64,000 bases of DNA from assembly GCF_003390925.1 (NCBI RefSeq), contig NZ_QUBS01000088.1, forward strand, positions 124,001 to 188,000, in the 5' to 3' direction. The stretch is from Trinickia diaoshuihuensis (GTDB lineage: Bacteria > Pseudomonadota > Gammaproteobacteria > Burkholderiales > Burkholderiaceae). The notes under the pieces are model-generated. The model worked only from the letters and a program-made list of their open reading frames with translations, had not been told where the DNA came from and searched no databases. The translations under genes and the position numbers were made by a program. Positions 37,541-47,183 of this stretch are shown here, one piece after another (within the stretch, counting starts at the first letter, position 1; every line of letters begins with the position of its first letter).

Positions 37541-39124
37541 ATGCGCACTACGTTTCGACGACTGGTTCTACTCGCTTGCATGCTGCGCTACGGCGCGAAA
37601 CTGCTGTGGTCCGCGGCGCCGCGCGGCGGCAGGCTGCACTGGTTCGCGCACCTTGCCTCGCGTCTGCACGCGGCTCGCAGCTCGCCGCGCATGCTGCACA
37701 CGGCGCTGCCGAGCTTGGGACCGCTCGCCGGCGCCTTGGCGGCTCAAGCGCTCGCGCATCCCGAAACCGTCGAACGCTCGATTCACGACGCGCTAGCGCG
37801 GCTTGCGGACTTCGAGACGGCGCTCGCGCGCCCGCTTCCCCCCGGTGAAGTCCTGCTCGCGCTGACCCAAGCCCTCGGCCGCGAGCCGAATTCGGCCTTC
37901 GCCTCGATCGATTCGATGGCGTTCGAAAGCGGGATCGCCGAGCAAGTTCATGCGGCGCAACTAAACCGGCGCGAAAGCGCGGAGCGGCCGGACGGCGGCT
38001 TCGAGAAGGCGGCGATCAAACTGCTGCGCGTCAAGGAAGTGGAGCGCCTGGGTGACGATATCGCCGTGCTCGGATGGGCCGCGCGCTGGCTGGAGCGTCT
38101 CTCGCCGCGCGCACGCGAGCTACGGTTGCACGCGCTCGCGCAATCGTTCGCCGCCGAAATGCAGCGCCGTTTCGACTTGCGCGCGGAAGCAGCCAATCTG
38201 TCCCAGACCGGACGCCATTTCAGCGCGGACGCGCGCGTGGTCGTGCCCGAGGTCGTTTGGGCGCTGAGCACCGACGAGGTCCTCGTCATCGAACGGATCG
38301 AGTCGGTCGCGGTCACGGATCTTCAAACGCTGCGCTCGCGCGGCGTCGACCTCGAAGCATTGGCCGAACGCATCGTGCAAGTCGTCGTCGAGCAGGCCTT
38401 CGCGCACGGCTTCTTTCACGCGGCGCTCGATGCGCAGCGGCTGCGCGTGAGCGTCGAGCCGGCGACGTTCGGCAGGCTCGTGTTCGGCGAGGGCAAGGTC
38501 ATGGCCACGCTGACCGAGCCCGAACGCGAATTCTTCATTCACGGCGCAAGCGCCATGTTCGAGCAGGACTATGGCCGGCTCGCCGCGATGCATCGCGAGG
38601 CCGGCCACGTCGCGCGGGACACGCGCGACGAATTGCTCAGCGCTGAACTGCGCACGCGCGCCGAGCCGCACTTCGCGGCGCGCGGCGCCGATCGTTCACC
38701 GGCGGCCATGCTGACGCATCTCCTAGCCGCCGTCGAACCGTTCGACGGCGGCGTCTCGCCCGCGCTCGAATTGGCTCATCAAGCGCTTGCTCGCGCCGAA
38801 TCGCTCGCTCGCACGCTGGCCCCGGAATTCGATATATGGCGCGTCGTGAAAGGCACGCTCAAAGGGCTCGCCCGTGAGGATATCGGGCACCGCGGCTGGA
38901 TCAAACGGCTCGCGCGCGAGTTACCCCATCTGTCCGCCATGCCGCGCTTGCCCAACCTCGTCGTGCATCGGCTGCAACGGCTTTTCGGCGATCAACAGCG
39001 GCACGATACGGCGATCTTGTTCGCGCAATTGCGCCACGAGCAGCGCCTGACCCGGCGCTTGCTTTGGGCGTGCGCCATGGCAGGCGCCCTGCTCGGCGTG
39101 GGTGCCGTATGGTTCGCGCGGTAA
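37541..39124 (+). CDS. UbiB/ABC1-like protein without kinase catalytic residues
   Basis: 527 residues from ATG 37541. Alignable by eye with UbiB from about 200 on: KAAIKLLRV (nucleotide lysine region), RFDLRAEAANLSQTGRHF, VVPEVVWALSTDEVLVIERI, then EQAFAHGFFHAALDAQRLRV where UbiB has FFHADMHPGN, and FGEGKVMATL where UbiB has a metal-binding Asp-x-Gly. The KxGQ motif near the N-terminus is also missing (LGPLAGALAAQ). One C-terminal membrane helix (LWACAMAGALLGVGAVWFAR). So the fold is kept but ATPase residues are lost. The role is unknown; it is divergent from the orphan mreB. A true ubiB presumably lies elsewhere. Confidence 0.75.
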   Translation: MRTTFRRLVLLACMLRYGAKLLWSAAPRGGRLHWFAHLASRLHAARSSPRMLHTALPSLGPLAGALAAQALAHPETVERSIHDALARLADFETALARPLPPGEVLLALTQALGREPNSAFASIDSMAFESGIAEQVHAAQLNRRESAERPDGGFEKAAIKLLRVKEVERLGDDIAVLGWAARWLERLSPRARELRLHALAQSFAAEMQRRFDLRAEAANLSQTGRHFSADARVVVPEVVWALSTDEVLVIERIESVAVTDLQTLRSRGVDLEALAERIVQVVVEQAFAHGFFHAALDAQRLRVSVEPATFGRLVFGEGKVMATLTEPEREFFIHGASAMFEQDYGRLAAMHREAGHVARDTRDELLSAELRTRAEPHFAARGADRSPAAMLTHLLAAVEPFDGGVSPALELAHQALARAESLARTLAPEFDIWRVVKGTLKGLAREDIGHRGWIKRLARELPHLSAMPRLPNLVVHRLQRLFGDQQRHDTAILFAQLRHEQRLTRRLLWACAMAGALLGVGAVWFAR

Positions 39125-39165
39125 ACGCCGCGCGCCGCGGTCCTTACTCCCCTTAGCCGTCGGCG

Positions 39166-40206
39166 TCAGTCCGCCGTATCGGCATTCTCGGGCACGCGCG
39201 CCCTGAGCTCCGGCCGAGGTTGCGGCGACCACGACGGCCGCGTGGCCGCGCCCGAATCGACGACGACCAAGTAACGGCCCGCCCAGGGCGTCACCGCGCG
39301 GTCCGGGTGCAGCACCCATAGGGAAAGACCGGCGTCGGCCATCGCTTGATAATCGGCGTCGAGTATGCCGAAATGATCGAGAAAGCGGTCGAGCGAGCCT
39401 GGGATCCGCACACAACCCTTCGAATGACGAATACCGAGCAGCGGCTCGAGTCTGTCGGGATCGGTCGCATGCATTTGGAAGCGCATCGAGGACACGCCGC
39501 CCTTACCCCATCCTCGCTCGGCATCGTTCCACCCGAAATCGAAGATTCGCATGTCGCGCGCGCCGTACCCGCGAATTCCATTTTCGTTGAGCGTGCCTTC
39601 GGCGCGGAAGTCCATGTTCTGCGGCGTGTGCTCGAAGACGCCGACCGGCGTCACGAAATGATCGTATTGGCCGGGCCACCCGGTAGAAACGGGCGATGCG
39701 CCGATGAGCGACCAAGCCGCGCCCGGATCGCCTCGAAAAAAGATAAACAACGCTTGGACGTTCGGATTGCGGTCGACGAGCACCACGTATTGGCGCGATA
39801 ACGCGCCGAGTCCTTTTGCGGCCAAGGCGGCCTGCAAGCGGCGTCCATAGGCGAGTTGATCGGCCGGGGGTAGGGCCAATCGCCGCGTGACGAAACTTTC
39901 GAATTGACTGCTGAGCTTGAGCGCATCGCGCGGATCGAGGCGCGCGGCGAGATCAGCCGCTTGGCGTGCGGCGCTCGCGACCGCCGCGGAAGCGGCCGAT
40001 GCGGCGGCGGCGGCCGATGCAGCCGATGCAGCCGATGCCGCGGACGCAGCCTGCGCGGGCTTCACGGCCGGGTTCGAAGCGGCGCCCGATGCCGATGCCG
40101 ATGCCGATGCCGATGCCGATGCCGATGCCGATGCCGATGCCGATGCCGATGCCGCGCAGGCGACGATACAGCCGGCGAGCGCCGCCTTGGTCCAAATTAC
40201 GCCCAT
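39166..40206 (-). CDS. L,D-transpeptidase-type (YkuD) murein enzyme
   Basis: 346 residues from ATG 40206. Export signal (KAALAGCIVACAAS), then an Ala/Ser tract encoded by a hexanucleotide repeat, a further Ala/Ser-rich segment to about residue 85, and a YkuD domain with YVVLVDRNPNVQALFIF and the catalytic HSKGCVRIPGSLDRFL (Cys in SKGC). Usual motif is S/T-HGC; Lys replaces His here. Acts on peptidoglycan cross-links in the periplasm. Convergent with the UbiB-like gene. Confidence 0.85.
   Translation of the reverse strand: MGVIWTKAALAGCIVACAASASASASASASASASASASASGAASNPAVKPAQAASAASAASAASAAAAASAASAAVASAARQAADLAARLDPRDALKLSSQFESFVTRRLALPPADQLAYGRRLQAALAAKGLGALSRQYVVLVDRNPNVQALFIFFRGDPGAAWSLIGASPVSTGWPGQYDHFVTPVGVFEHTPQNMDFRAEGTLNENGIRGYGARDMRIFDFGWNDAERGWGKGGVSSMRFQMHATDPDRLEPLLGIRHSKGCVRIPGSLDRFLDHFGILDADYQAMADAGLSLWVLHPDRAVTPWAGRYLVVVDSGAATRPSWSPQPRPELRARVPENADTAD
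40088..40153. repeat. Hexanucleotide tandem repeat (GATGCC)11
   Basis: About eleven uninterrupted copies of GATGCC, encoding (Ala-Ser)n right after the signal peptide of the L,D-transpeptidase. Six-base steps keep the frame, so copy-number change would vary linker length and not switch the gene off. Confidence 0.9.
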
Positions 40207-40400
40207 TGTCAGGCTCGGTTGCGGGTGATGAGGGGATCCTCGATGGTTATTCCGTATATCGCCGAACCGGTGCGCGATGCGCCGGCCGGAAAGCTTTGCT
40301 TCTGTCATCAATCAGACCGTGGAAAGTGCTTACTCGACACCGAGCCAAGCAACTTCCGTGCTTGCGGTCTGCCGCGCGTCGATCGCCCCCCGCCGGTCCG

Positions 40401-41903
40401 TCAATGCTTGACCGCTCCGGCGGCCGAATCGTCGGCCTCCGGCGCCTCCACGACCGCGAGCGGCAACGTCACGGTCAGCGAGAACCCTTCTCCCGGCGCG
40501 GTCGCGACGTCCAGCTCGCCGCCAAGCCGCGCGGCCCGTTCGCGCATGCCGATCAAGCCGAACGACTTACGCTTGCGCCGCGCATCGGGCAGCGCGCCGC
40601 GACCGTTATCGCGAATCTTGACGACGCAAAACGGCTCCTCGCGTGCAATCTCGATCTCGGCCTCACTGGCGCCCGAATGGCGGGCAATATTCGTCAGCGC
40701 TTCCTGCACCATCCGAAACACCTCGGTGCCGCTATCGCGGTTGAATGCCACCTCGTTGATATCGAGCTGCGCGTTGACCGTGATCCCATGTCTCGCCGAG
40801 AATTCATGAATGAACCAATCGATGGCCGGGATGGGGCCGAGATCGTCGAGCATGACCGGACGCAAATCGGCGGCGATACGGCGCACCGACGCCACAAGCT
40901 GATCGATGAGCCCATAGATGCTGCGCAACGCCTGGCTTGCCGATTCGTCGATCTTGCTTTCGATGGTCCGCTCGAAGCGTCCCATGTCGATCTTCATCGC
41001 CGTCAGTAATTGTCCGAGATCGTCGTGCAACTCGCGCGCGATTCGCGTCTTCTCTTCTTCCCGTATATGTTCGATGTTCGCGGACAGACGCTGCAGTTCC
41101 TCGCGCGATGCGCGCAGCGCCTCCTCGGCACGGCGCCGGTCGGTCACATCCAAGATCCAGCCGACCATCCGGTACGCCTTGCCCGACGCATCCCATAGCG
41201 CTTGCGCACGCGACTGAATCCAGCGGTAATCCCCGGCCCGCGTCCGGACCCGATACTCGATATCGTACGGATGCCTGTTTTCCGTATGCGCATTGAGTGC
41301 GAGCATGACCCGCTCTAGATCGTCGGGGTGGATGATCGCGTAATGCGCGCGCATCTCGTTCGGCAACTCATCCTCGTCATGCCCGACGATCTCGCGGAAA
41401 TGCGGCGACAAGTACATTTCGCCGGTCCGCAGGTTCCAGTCCCAAAGTCCCGCGCTCGCGCCGCTGACCGCGAGTTGAAAGCGCTCCTCGCTGGCGGCGA
41501 GCGCGGTCAGCGCGCGATTGCGTTCGATCGCATAGCGTATCGCGCGGCTGAGCAGCGCGGCCTCGATCTCGCGCTTGAGCACATAGTCTTGCGCGCCCTC
41601 TTGGATCGCCACGAGGCCGACGGAGATATCGGCGAGCCCGGTCAGCACGAGCACGGGCGCATCCGGCGCCACCTGACGAAAACGCCGGAAAGTATCGATG
41701 CCGTTCCCGTCCGGCAGGCCGAGATCGAGCAATACCACGTCGAAATGCGTGCCTTGGGCTAGCGTAAGCGCCTCCCGCAGCGATTCCGCACGGGCCAGTG
41801 TGTGCTCGAACTCGCTGATGTCGACAAGCGCTTCGCCAATGATCAACGCATCGGTCGGACTGTCTTCAACGAGCAGAACCTTGACGGATGACGGGGTATT
41901 CAA
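40401..41903 (-). CDS. Receiver-PAS-histidine kinase hybrid (NarL-type HisKA_3 kinase)
   Basis: 500 residues from TTG 41903, overlapping the response regulator stop codon (TTGA). N-terminal receiver domain ([18 protein letters not shown]; phospho-Asp in [13 protein letters not shown]; Lys in YVLKRE), then a PAS/PAC segment (about 140-270; [32 protein letters not shown]), HisKA_3 ([18 protein letters not shown], His phosphorylated) and a HATPase ([36 protein letters not shown]). No membrane helices. Third gene of a phosphorelay operon; the receiver may take phosphate from the upstream kinase. Confidence 0.88.
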   Translation of the reverse strand: MNTPSSVKVLLVEDSPTDALIIGEALVDISEFEHTLARAESLREALTLAQGTHFDVVLLDLGLPDGNGIDTFRRFRQVAPDAPVLVLTGLADISVGLVAIQEGAQDYVLKREIEAALLSRAIRYAIERNRALTALAASEERFQLAVSGASAGLWDWNLRTGEMYLSPHFREIVGHDEDELPNEMRAHYAIIHPDDLERVMLALNAHTENRHPYDIEYRVRTRAGDYRWIQSRAQALWDASGKAYRMVGWILDVTDRRRAEEALRASREELQRLSANIEHIREEEKTRIARELHDDLGQLLTAMKIDMGRFERTIESKIDESASQALRSIYGLIDQLVASVRRIAADLRPVMLDDLGPIPAIDWFIHEFSARHGITVNAQLDINEVAFNRDSGTEVFRMVQEALTNIARHSGASEAEIEIAREEPFCVVKIRDNGRGALPDARRKRKSFGLIGMRERAARLGGELDVATAPGEGFSLTVTLPLAVVEAPEADDSAAGAVKH

Positions 41904-42358
41904 GAGCGCACGGGCGGCAAAGTCACGACGCCGAACCAAAAGTCGCTGATGCTGCGCACGACGTCGATAAATTTAGAGAAGTCCACAGGCTTGGTGATGT
42001 AGCAATTGGCGTGCAGACAGTACGACTTGACCACATCTTCTTCCGACTTCGACGTAGTGAGGACCACGACCGGAATGTTGCGCAATTCCGGATCTTGCTT
42101 GAGTTCGTACAGGACCTCGCGGCCGCTCATGCGCGGCAGGTTCAGGTCGAGGATGATAAGCCCGGGGCGCGCGGGCTCGCGCCCCGCGTACTTGCCGCGG
42201 CCATTGAGATAGTCCATCGCGTCGACGCCGTCTTCCACGATGTCGAGCGGATTGAGGACCTTGTATTGCTCCATCGCTTCTCGCGTCAGCATCACGTCGG
42301 TGGGACTGTCTTCGACGAGAAGGATATGGACGAGCTTACCGCCATCATCGCGTAGCAT
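41900..42358 (-). CDS. Single-domain response regulator (Rcp1-like)
   Basis: 152 residues from ATG 42358 (GGAG upstream). A lone receiver domain: acidic pair in [17 protein letters not shown], phospho-Asp in [20 protein letters not shown], Thr in [11 protein letters not shown] and Lys in [12 protein letters not shown]. No output domain, as in cyanobacterial Rcp1. It lies 25 bp behind the CHASE3 kinase and overlaps the hybrid kinase, so it probably shuttles phosphate between them. Confidence 0.92.
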   Translation of the reverse strand: MLRDDGGKLVHILLVEDSPTDVMLTREAMEQYKVLNPLDIVEDGVDAMDYLNGRGKYAGREPARPGLIILDLNLPRMSGREVLYELKQDPELRNIPVVVLTTSKSEEDVVKSYCLHANCYITKPVDFSKFIDVVRSISDFWFGVVTLPPVRS

Positions 42359-42383
42359 GAGCAATACTCCTAAAAACGATGCA

Positions 42384-44534
42384 TTAACCTGCCGCCGTCC
42401 CCGCCGCGCGAGGCATCGTGAAGAAGAACGTCGTCCCCTCATCGGGCTTCGATTCGAGCCAAATACGGCCGCCGTGGTGCTCGACGATGCGCTTGCACAA
42501 CGCGAGGCCCAGTCCCGTCCCGGGATAGTCCCGGCGCGTGTGCAGCCGCTGGAAAATCACGAAAATGCGCTCGAAATATTGCTCGGCGATGCCAATGCCG
42601 TTATCCGCGACCGAGATCTGCCATCCATCGCTGGCGGGCTGCGCGCCGATATGAATGCGCACCGGACGGTCCTTTTTGCGGAACTTGATGCCGTTGCCGA
42701 TCAGGTTTTGGAACAACAGCGTCAACTGCGTCGGGATCGCCTGCACCGTGGGGAGCGCATCGTGCGTCACCTGCGCCTGCGTTTCTTGAATGACGACCGC
42801 GAGGTTTTTGAGCGCGAGTTCGAGGGCGTGCGCCACCTCCACGGTCTGCTTCGGATCTTCCAAGCGTCCTACCCGCGAATAGCTCAGCAAATCGTCGATG
42901 AGCGTCTGCATGCGCGTTGCGCCATCCACCGCGTGCCCGATGAACTCGTCGGCGCGCGCATCGAGTTTGCCCTCGTAGCGCCGCTGCAAAAGTTGCAACG
43001 GGCCGGCCACCGCGCGCAGCGGTTCTTGCAAATCGTGCGACGCCACATAGGCGAACTGCTCGAGATCGCGGTTCGAACGCGCGAGTTCCTCGGTGCGCTG
43101 GCGCAGTTGCCGCTCGGCACGCTTGCGCTCGGTAATGTCCGCGATGGAGCTGAGCACGAACGTGCCCTCGGACGTTTCGATCGGATTCAACCCGATCTCG
43201 ATCGGAAATTCAGCGCCGTCCCGGCGCAGCCCAAAGAGGTCACGCCCCGAGCCCATCGGCCGTGCAGACGGATTGGCGTAGAACGCCGCCCGAAAATCCA
43301 GATGTCCACTGCGGAAGCGTTCGGGAACGAGTATCTCGATCGGCTGCCCGAGCAACTCGGCGCGCGTGTAGCCGAACAGCCGCTCGGTTTGGGTGTTCAC
43401 GAGCGTCATCTTGCCCTCGTGATCGGCCATGATCATTGCATTGGGCGCCGCCTCCACGGCCACACGAAAGCGCTCTTCGGCGCGTTCCCGTTCGGTGACG
43501 TCGTGCAACACCAGGACCGATCCGACGAGCCGTCCCTCGGAGTCGAAGGTCGGAGCCCCGTTGGCGTTGACGGGCGTGCGGTGTCCATCGCGTCCAATCA
43601 GCAAAATGCCGCTCGAATGATCGACCGTACGGCGCTCGCGCATGGCGACGATACCGGGATTGTCGGCACGGCTTTTATCGCTGCCGCGCTCGAATCTCAC
43701 GATTTCGTCGACGGGGCGTCTCATCACCTCGTCGGCACACCAGCCCGTCAGCGCCTGCGCCACACGATTGAAAAACGCGATTCGCCCGTGCACGTCCGTC
43801 GCGATGACGCCGTCGCCGATGCTCGATAGCGTCACCTCGAGCAATTCCTTCTGCTGGAACAGTGAATCCGCGGAGGCGGCCGCATCGCGGAACATACGCC
43901 GGGCGAAATACCCGAACGACAAACAGAGAAACACGGTCAAGGCGCCCGAGGCGAGCCCCACTACGACGGCCAGGTCACGCGTGCGCCGCGCGGCTGCTCG
44001 CTGGACCGCCAGTCGCGCTTGCGCCGCTTGCTCCATGTCGAACACGATCGCGCGCGCGCGGTCCATGAACCGCTTGCCCGTATCGTTTAAAACGATCGCC
44101 TGCGCGGGCCCGAACCCTTGCGCGCGCCTGACTTCGATGACCGAGCGCAACTCGCGGCGCTTGTCGCCGAGCAAGGCGCTGAGCTCAGCCAGCCGCTGCT
44201 CCTGAAACGCATCGCCTTTGATGAGCGCTTGTACGCGATCGAGCTGCGCGCTGATCTTCGGGTCGGCATCGAGATACGGTTGGAGGTATTCGTCGCGGCC
44301 CGTGATGACGTAGCCGCGCTGCCCGGATTCCGCGTCGCGAGCCAGCGATAGGAGTTCTTCGAGGTCCCGATAGACCTCACGCCAATGTCCGACCTGGACT
44401 TCGCTGTCATACAGAGTCACGGTGCCGGCGGCGCCGATCGCGGCCGTCACCAGCATCAGCAAGCCGATGAAAGGCCAGCCCCATCCCATCCACCGCCACG
44501 CCCTCTCCCCGGCCTGTTTCACAGCGTTGTTCAT
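42384..44534 (-). CDS. Membrane sensor histidine kinase (CHASE3-PAS-PAS-HisKA-HATPase)
   Basis: 716 residues. Two membrane helices (about 20-42 and 195-217) enclose a periplasmic CHASE3 domain ([20 protein letters not shown]). Two PAS domains follow ([40 protein letters not shown]), then HisKA with the phospho-His in [14 protein letters not shown] and a HATPase ([42 protein letters not shown]). The phytochrome-like kinase core fits its Rcp1-like partner downstream. Stimulus unknown. Confidence 0.92.
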   Translation of the reverse strand: MNNAVKQAGERAWRWMGWGWPFIGLLMLVTAAIGAAGTVTLYDSEVQVGHWREVYRDLEELLSLARDAESGQRGYVITGRDEYLQPYLDADPKISAQLDRVQALIKGDAFQEQRLAELSALLGDKRRELRSVIEVRRAQGFGPAQAIVLNDTGKRFMDRARAIVFDMEQAAQARLAVQRAAARRTRDLAVVVGLASGALTVFLCLSFGYFARRMFRDAAASADSLFQQKELLEVTLSSIGDGVIATDVHGRIAFFNRVAQALTGWCADEVMRRPVDEIVRFERGSDKSRADNPGIVAMRERRTVDHSSGILLIGRDGHRTPVNANGAPTFDSEGRLVGSVLVLHDVTERERAEERFRVAVEAAPNAMIMADHEGKMTLVNTQTERLFGYTRAELLGQPIEILVPERFRSGHLDFRAAFYANPSARPMGSGRDLFGLRRDGAEFPIEIGLNPIETSEGTFVLSSIADITERKRAERQLRQRTEELARSNRDLEQFAYVASHDLQEPLRAVAGPLQLLQRRYEGKLDARADEFIGHAVDGATRMQTLIDDLLSYSRVGRLEDPKQTVEVAHALELALKNLAVVIQETQAQVTHDALPTVQAIPTQLTLLFQNLIGNGIKFRKKDRPVRIHIGAQPASDGWQISVADNGIGIAEQYFERIFVIFQRLHTRRDYPGTGLGLALCKRIVEHHGGRIWLESKPDEGTTFFFTMPRAAGTAAG

Positions 44535-44667
44535 TTCCTCGCGCCTCGAACGTGCATTTTCGGTGCTTCGTTACAGGATAGTAGGAAATTCAGCAGACGA
44601 ATCGCAAACCCAAAACGCAGCCAATCGCGTGCCGGCTCGCCGACTGGCGATTTCGTCTTGGCCGGCG

Positions 44668-45687
44668 CTAATTTCCGCCCGTGCCCGCCGGACGATAATC
44701 GGTCGGTCGAGCCCCGGTCCATTTGCGAAACGCTCGATGAAACGCGCTCGGTTCGGCGAACCCGACGGCAACCGCGATGTCGGCGATCGTTCCGTCCCCG
44801 CTTTGCAGAGCCGCAATCGCAATGTCGCGGCGCAGCGCGTCCTTGATCGACTGGTACGTTTCGCCCTCGCGCTTGAGCTTGCGTCGCATCGTCGCCTGCG
44901 CGATGCGCAATTCTTCGGCCAGGGCTTCGGCGTCCGGCCAGTCCGCTATCGGGCGCGCACGCAGCGCCTGCCGCACGCGGGCCGCGAGCGCATCGGGGTT
45001 GCGGTACTTGACGATGAAGCTTGCCGGGGCATTGCGTAGAAAGGTTTTCAACGACTTAGGCGTTTGCACGACGGGCAACGCCAAGAACGCCGGAGCAAGG
45101 TCGACGAACGATTCGCGCTGGCCGAACAAAAGGTCGTCGCAAAACATCGAGCGGTACTCGTGTCCCGCGGCAGGTTCGGCGCAACTGAACCGGGCGCAGC
45201 GCACCGGAATGCGGCGCCCGACTAGCCAGCATACGAGGCCATAGACCAAGATGAAATGCGTGGCGTAAGCGAACATCGCCTTTTCGCCCGCGCCTTCGCG
45301 CACTCGATAGACCAAGCGCACGCGCTCGCTCGTGACATCGGGTTGCATGGCCATGTCGTCGAGCACGAGCCGCATGAATCCCGTGGCGCGGGCGAGCGCT
45401 TGCGCCCCGTCACGTGCCGTCAGCGCGGCCTGGCACATCGCGATGAAGCTGCCGCTGCGCATCGGGTGGGAATCTTGACCGAAGAACTCGTCGTCGAGGC
45501 CACGCCCGATCGCATTCCATAGCGCGCCATACTGCGCCGACGAAACGCGCGCCTGCGGAGAAGCTAGGAGCTGCGGGGAGATACCCGCCGCTTCGAGCAT
45601 GGGCGAGGGATCGACGCCGCGGCGCCGGACGCAGCGGACGGCTTCCTCGACGAGACTGACGGCGATCGTCCCTTTTTCTTTATCCAT
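44668..45687 (-). CDS. AraC-family regulator with arabinose-binding-type N-terminal domain
   Basis: 339 residues from ATG 45687. N-terminal domain (about 10-200) of the AraC_binding/OruR class (VEEAVRCVRRRGVDPSPMLEAAGI), C-terminal helix-turn-helix pair (about 240-335; LAEELRIAQATMRRKLKREGETYQ and DIAVAVGFAEPSAFHRAFRK). Divergent from the acyl-CoA dehydrogenase gene. One of the two copies of a 77-bp element starts 43 bp upstream of its start codon, so it is the best candidate for the protein that recognises that element and controls valine/isobutyrate genes (inference). Confidence 0.9.
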   Translation of the reverse strand: MDKEKGTIAVSLVEEAVRCVRRRGVDPSPMLEAAGISPQLLASPQARVSSAQYGALWNAIGRGLDDEFFGQDSHPMRSGSFIAMCQAALTARDGAQALARATGFMRLVLDDMAMQPDVTSERVRLVYRVREGAGEKAMFAYATHFILVYGLVCWLVGRRIPVRCARFSCAEPAAGHEYRSMFCDDLLFGQRESFVDLAPAFLALPVVQTPKSLKTFLRNAPASFIVKYRNPDALAARVRQALRARPIADWPDAEALAEELRIAQATMRRKLKREGETYQSIKDALRRDIAIAALQSGDGTIADIAVAVGFAEPSAFHRAFRKWTGARPTDYRPAGTGGN

Positions 45688-45729
45688 GAATCGTTTCCAA
45701 CGCGCTCCCAAGACGTGCCGGCCGGTCGC

Positions 45730-45806
45730 GTGGCAAATCCGCTCACGCCGATTGAGCGGCCTGAGCATCGAAAGCCGCGAGTAGGCTGCCTACACTTCGA
45801 CGCGTA
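45730..45806 (+). promoter_or_regulatory. 77-bp regulatory element, copy A
   Basis: Runs from GTGGCAAAT to CGACGCGTA and matches the element at 50198-50274 at 65 of 77 bases with no gap. It contains an inverted repeat CGCTCA (45740-45745) / TGAGCG (45753-45758), a second TGAGC half-site, and near its end TACACT, a possible -10 box. It lies between the divergent AraC-type gene and the acyl-CoA dehydrogenase gene, reading toward the latter. Confidence 0.75.
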
Positions 45807-45964
45807 TGCCGGTTGCCCGGCGAGCATGCCCATGCACCGTGGCCGAGCCCTGCGCGAAACGCGACAGTGTAAAGCCGGCCCGGCGCCGCGCCAAGCGGGC
45901 GCGGTCACGGCGCCGGCCGCCGCGGCCCGGTTCGTTTTCGACCTCTTCGCACGTTCGCACTGCC

Positions 45965-47098
45965 ATGGATGAGTTCTATACCGAAGAACAACGAATGATC
46001 CGCGATACCGCGCGGCAATTCGCGACCGAATGCCTCGCGCCGCATGCGGCGCGGTGGGACCGCGAGGGCGCCTTGCCGGCGCATATCGTCCGGCAGATGG
46101 GCGAACTCGGCTTGCTCGGCATGATCGTGCCCGCGGAGTTGGGCGGCACCTATACCGATTACATCGCCTACGCGCTTGCGCTCGAGGAGATCGCGGCGGG
46201 CTGCGCGGCATGCGCGACGATGATGAGCGTGCATAACTCGGTCGGCTGCGGGCCGATCCTGAAGTTCGGTACCGCGGCGCAGCAAGAACGCTGGCTAGGC
46301 GATCTCGCGCTTGGCAAGACGATCGGCGCGTTTTGCCTCACCGAGCCGCATGCCGGTTCGGAAGCGAACAACTTGAAAACGCGCGCCGTCCTCGAAGACG
46401 GGCGCTGGGTCATCAACGGCAGCAAGCAATTCGTGACGAACGGTTCACGCGCCGGCGTCGCCATCGTGTTCGCCGTGACGGACCCCGAACGCGGCAAGCG
46501 CGGATTGTCCGCCTTCATCGTGCCGACCGATACGCCCGGCTTCATCGTCGGCCGGCCCGAGAACAAGCTCGGGATTCGCGCCTCGGATACCTGCCCGATC
46601 ACGCTCGAATCGTGCGCCGTGCCGGAGGAAAACCTGCTGGGCGAGCGCGGAGAAGGTCTGAAAATCGCGCTGTCGAATCTGGAAGGCGGGCGCATCGGCA
46701 TTGCCGCCCAGGCCGTGGGCATTGCCCGAGCCGCGTTCGACGCCGCCCGGGCCTATGCTGGCGAGCGCGTCCAATTCGGCAAAGTCATCAAAGAGCATCA
46801 ATCGATTGCGAACATGCTCGCCGACATGACCACGCGCCTGAACGCCGCGCGGCTGCTCGTGCACCATGCCGCCCGGCTGCGCAGCGCGGGAATGCCTTGT
46901 CTATCCGAGGCCTCGCAGGCCAAGCTATACGCCTCGGAGGTCGCCGAAGACGTCTGCTCGAAGGCGATCCAAATCCACGGCGGCTATGGCTATCTGGCGG
47001 ATTATCCCGTCGAGCGCCATTACCGCGACGCACGGATCACGCAAATCTACGAAGGGACGAGCGAGGTGCAGCGCATGGTGATCGCGCGCCATCTGTAG
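45965..47098 (+). CDS. Acyl-CoA dehydrogenase, probable isobutyryl-CoA dehydrogenase
   Basis: 377 residues from ATG 45965. FAD enzyme with [56 protein letters not shown] and the C-terminal catalytic-glutamate segment [17 protein letters not shown]. Length and motifs fit short-chain acyl-CoA dehydrogenases. The 77-bp element it shares with the acyl-CoA synthetase/mmsAB unit points to isobutyryl-CoA oxidation in valine catabolism. 2-methylbutyryl- or butyryl-CoA are alternatives. Confidence 0.87.
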   Translation: MDEFYTEEQRMIRDTARQFATECLAPHAARWDREGALPAHIVRQMGELGLLGMIVPAELGGTYTDYIAYALALEEIAAGCAACATMMSVHNSVGCGPILKFGTAAQQERWLGDLALGKTIGAFCLTEPHAGSEANNLKTRAVLEDGRWVINGSKQFVTNGSRAGVAIVFAVTDPERGKRGLSAFIVPTDTPGFIVGRPENKLGIRASDTCPITLESCAVPEENLLGERGEGLKIALSNLEGGRIGIAAQAVGIARAAFDAARAYAGERVQFGKVIKEHQSIANMLADMTTRLNAARLLVHHAARLRSAGMPCLSEASQAKLYASEVAEDVCSKAIQIHGGYGYLADYPVERHYRDARITQIYEGTSEVQRMVIARHL

Positions 47099-47183
47099 GC
47101 GCCCGGTACCGCCGCACCCGTTATGCTTCGTCGACATGAGGCATCGGCAACCGCCGAATAAAGCGCTTGCCGATGCGTTGAAC

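Noticed and set aside
40021-40153. Possible CRISPR-like or minisatellite array
   Set aside because: Uniform 6-base repeat without spacers, inside a coding region and in frame; a simple-sequence repeat.
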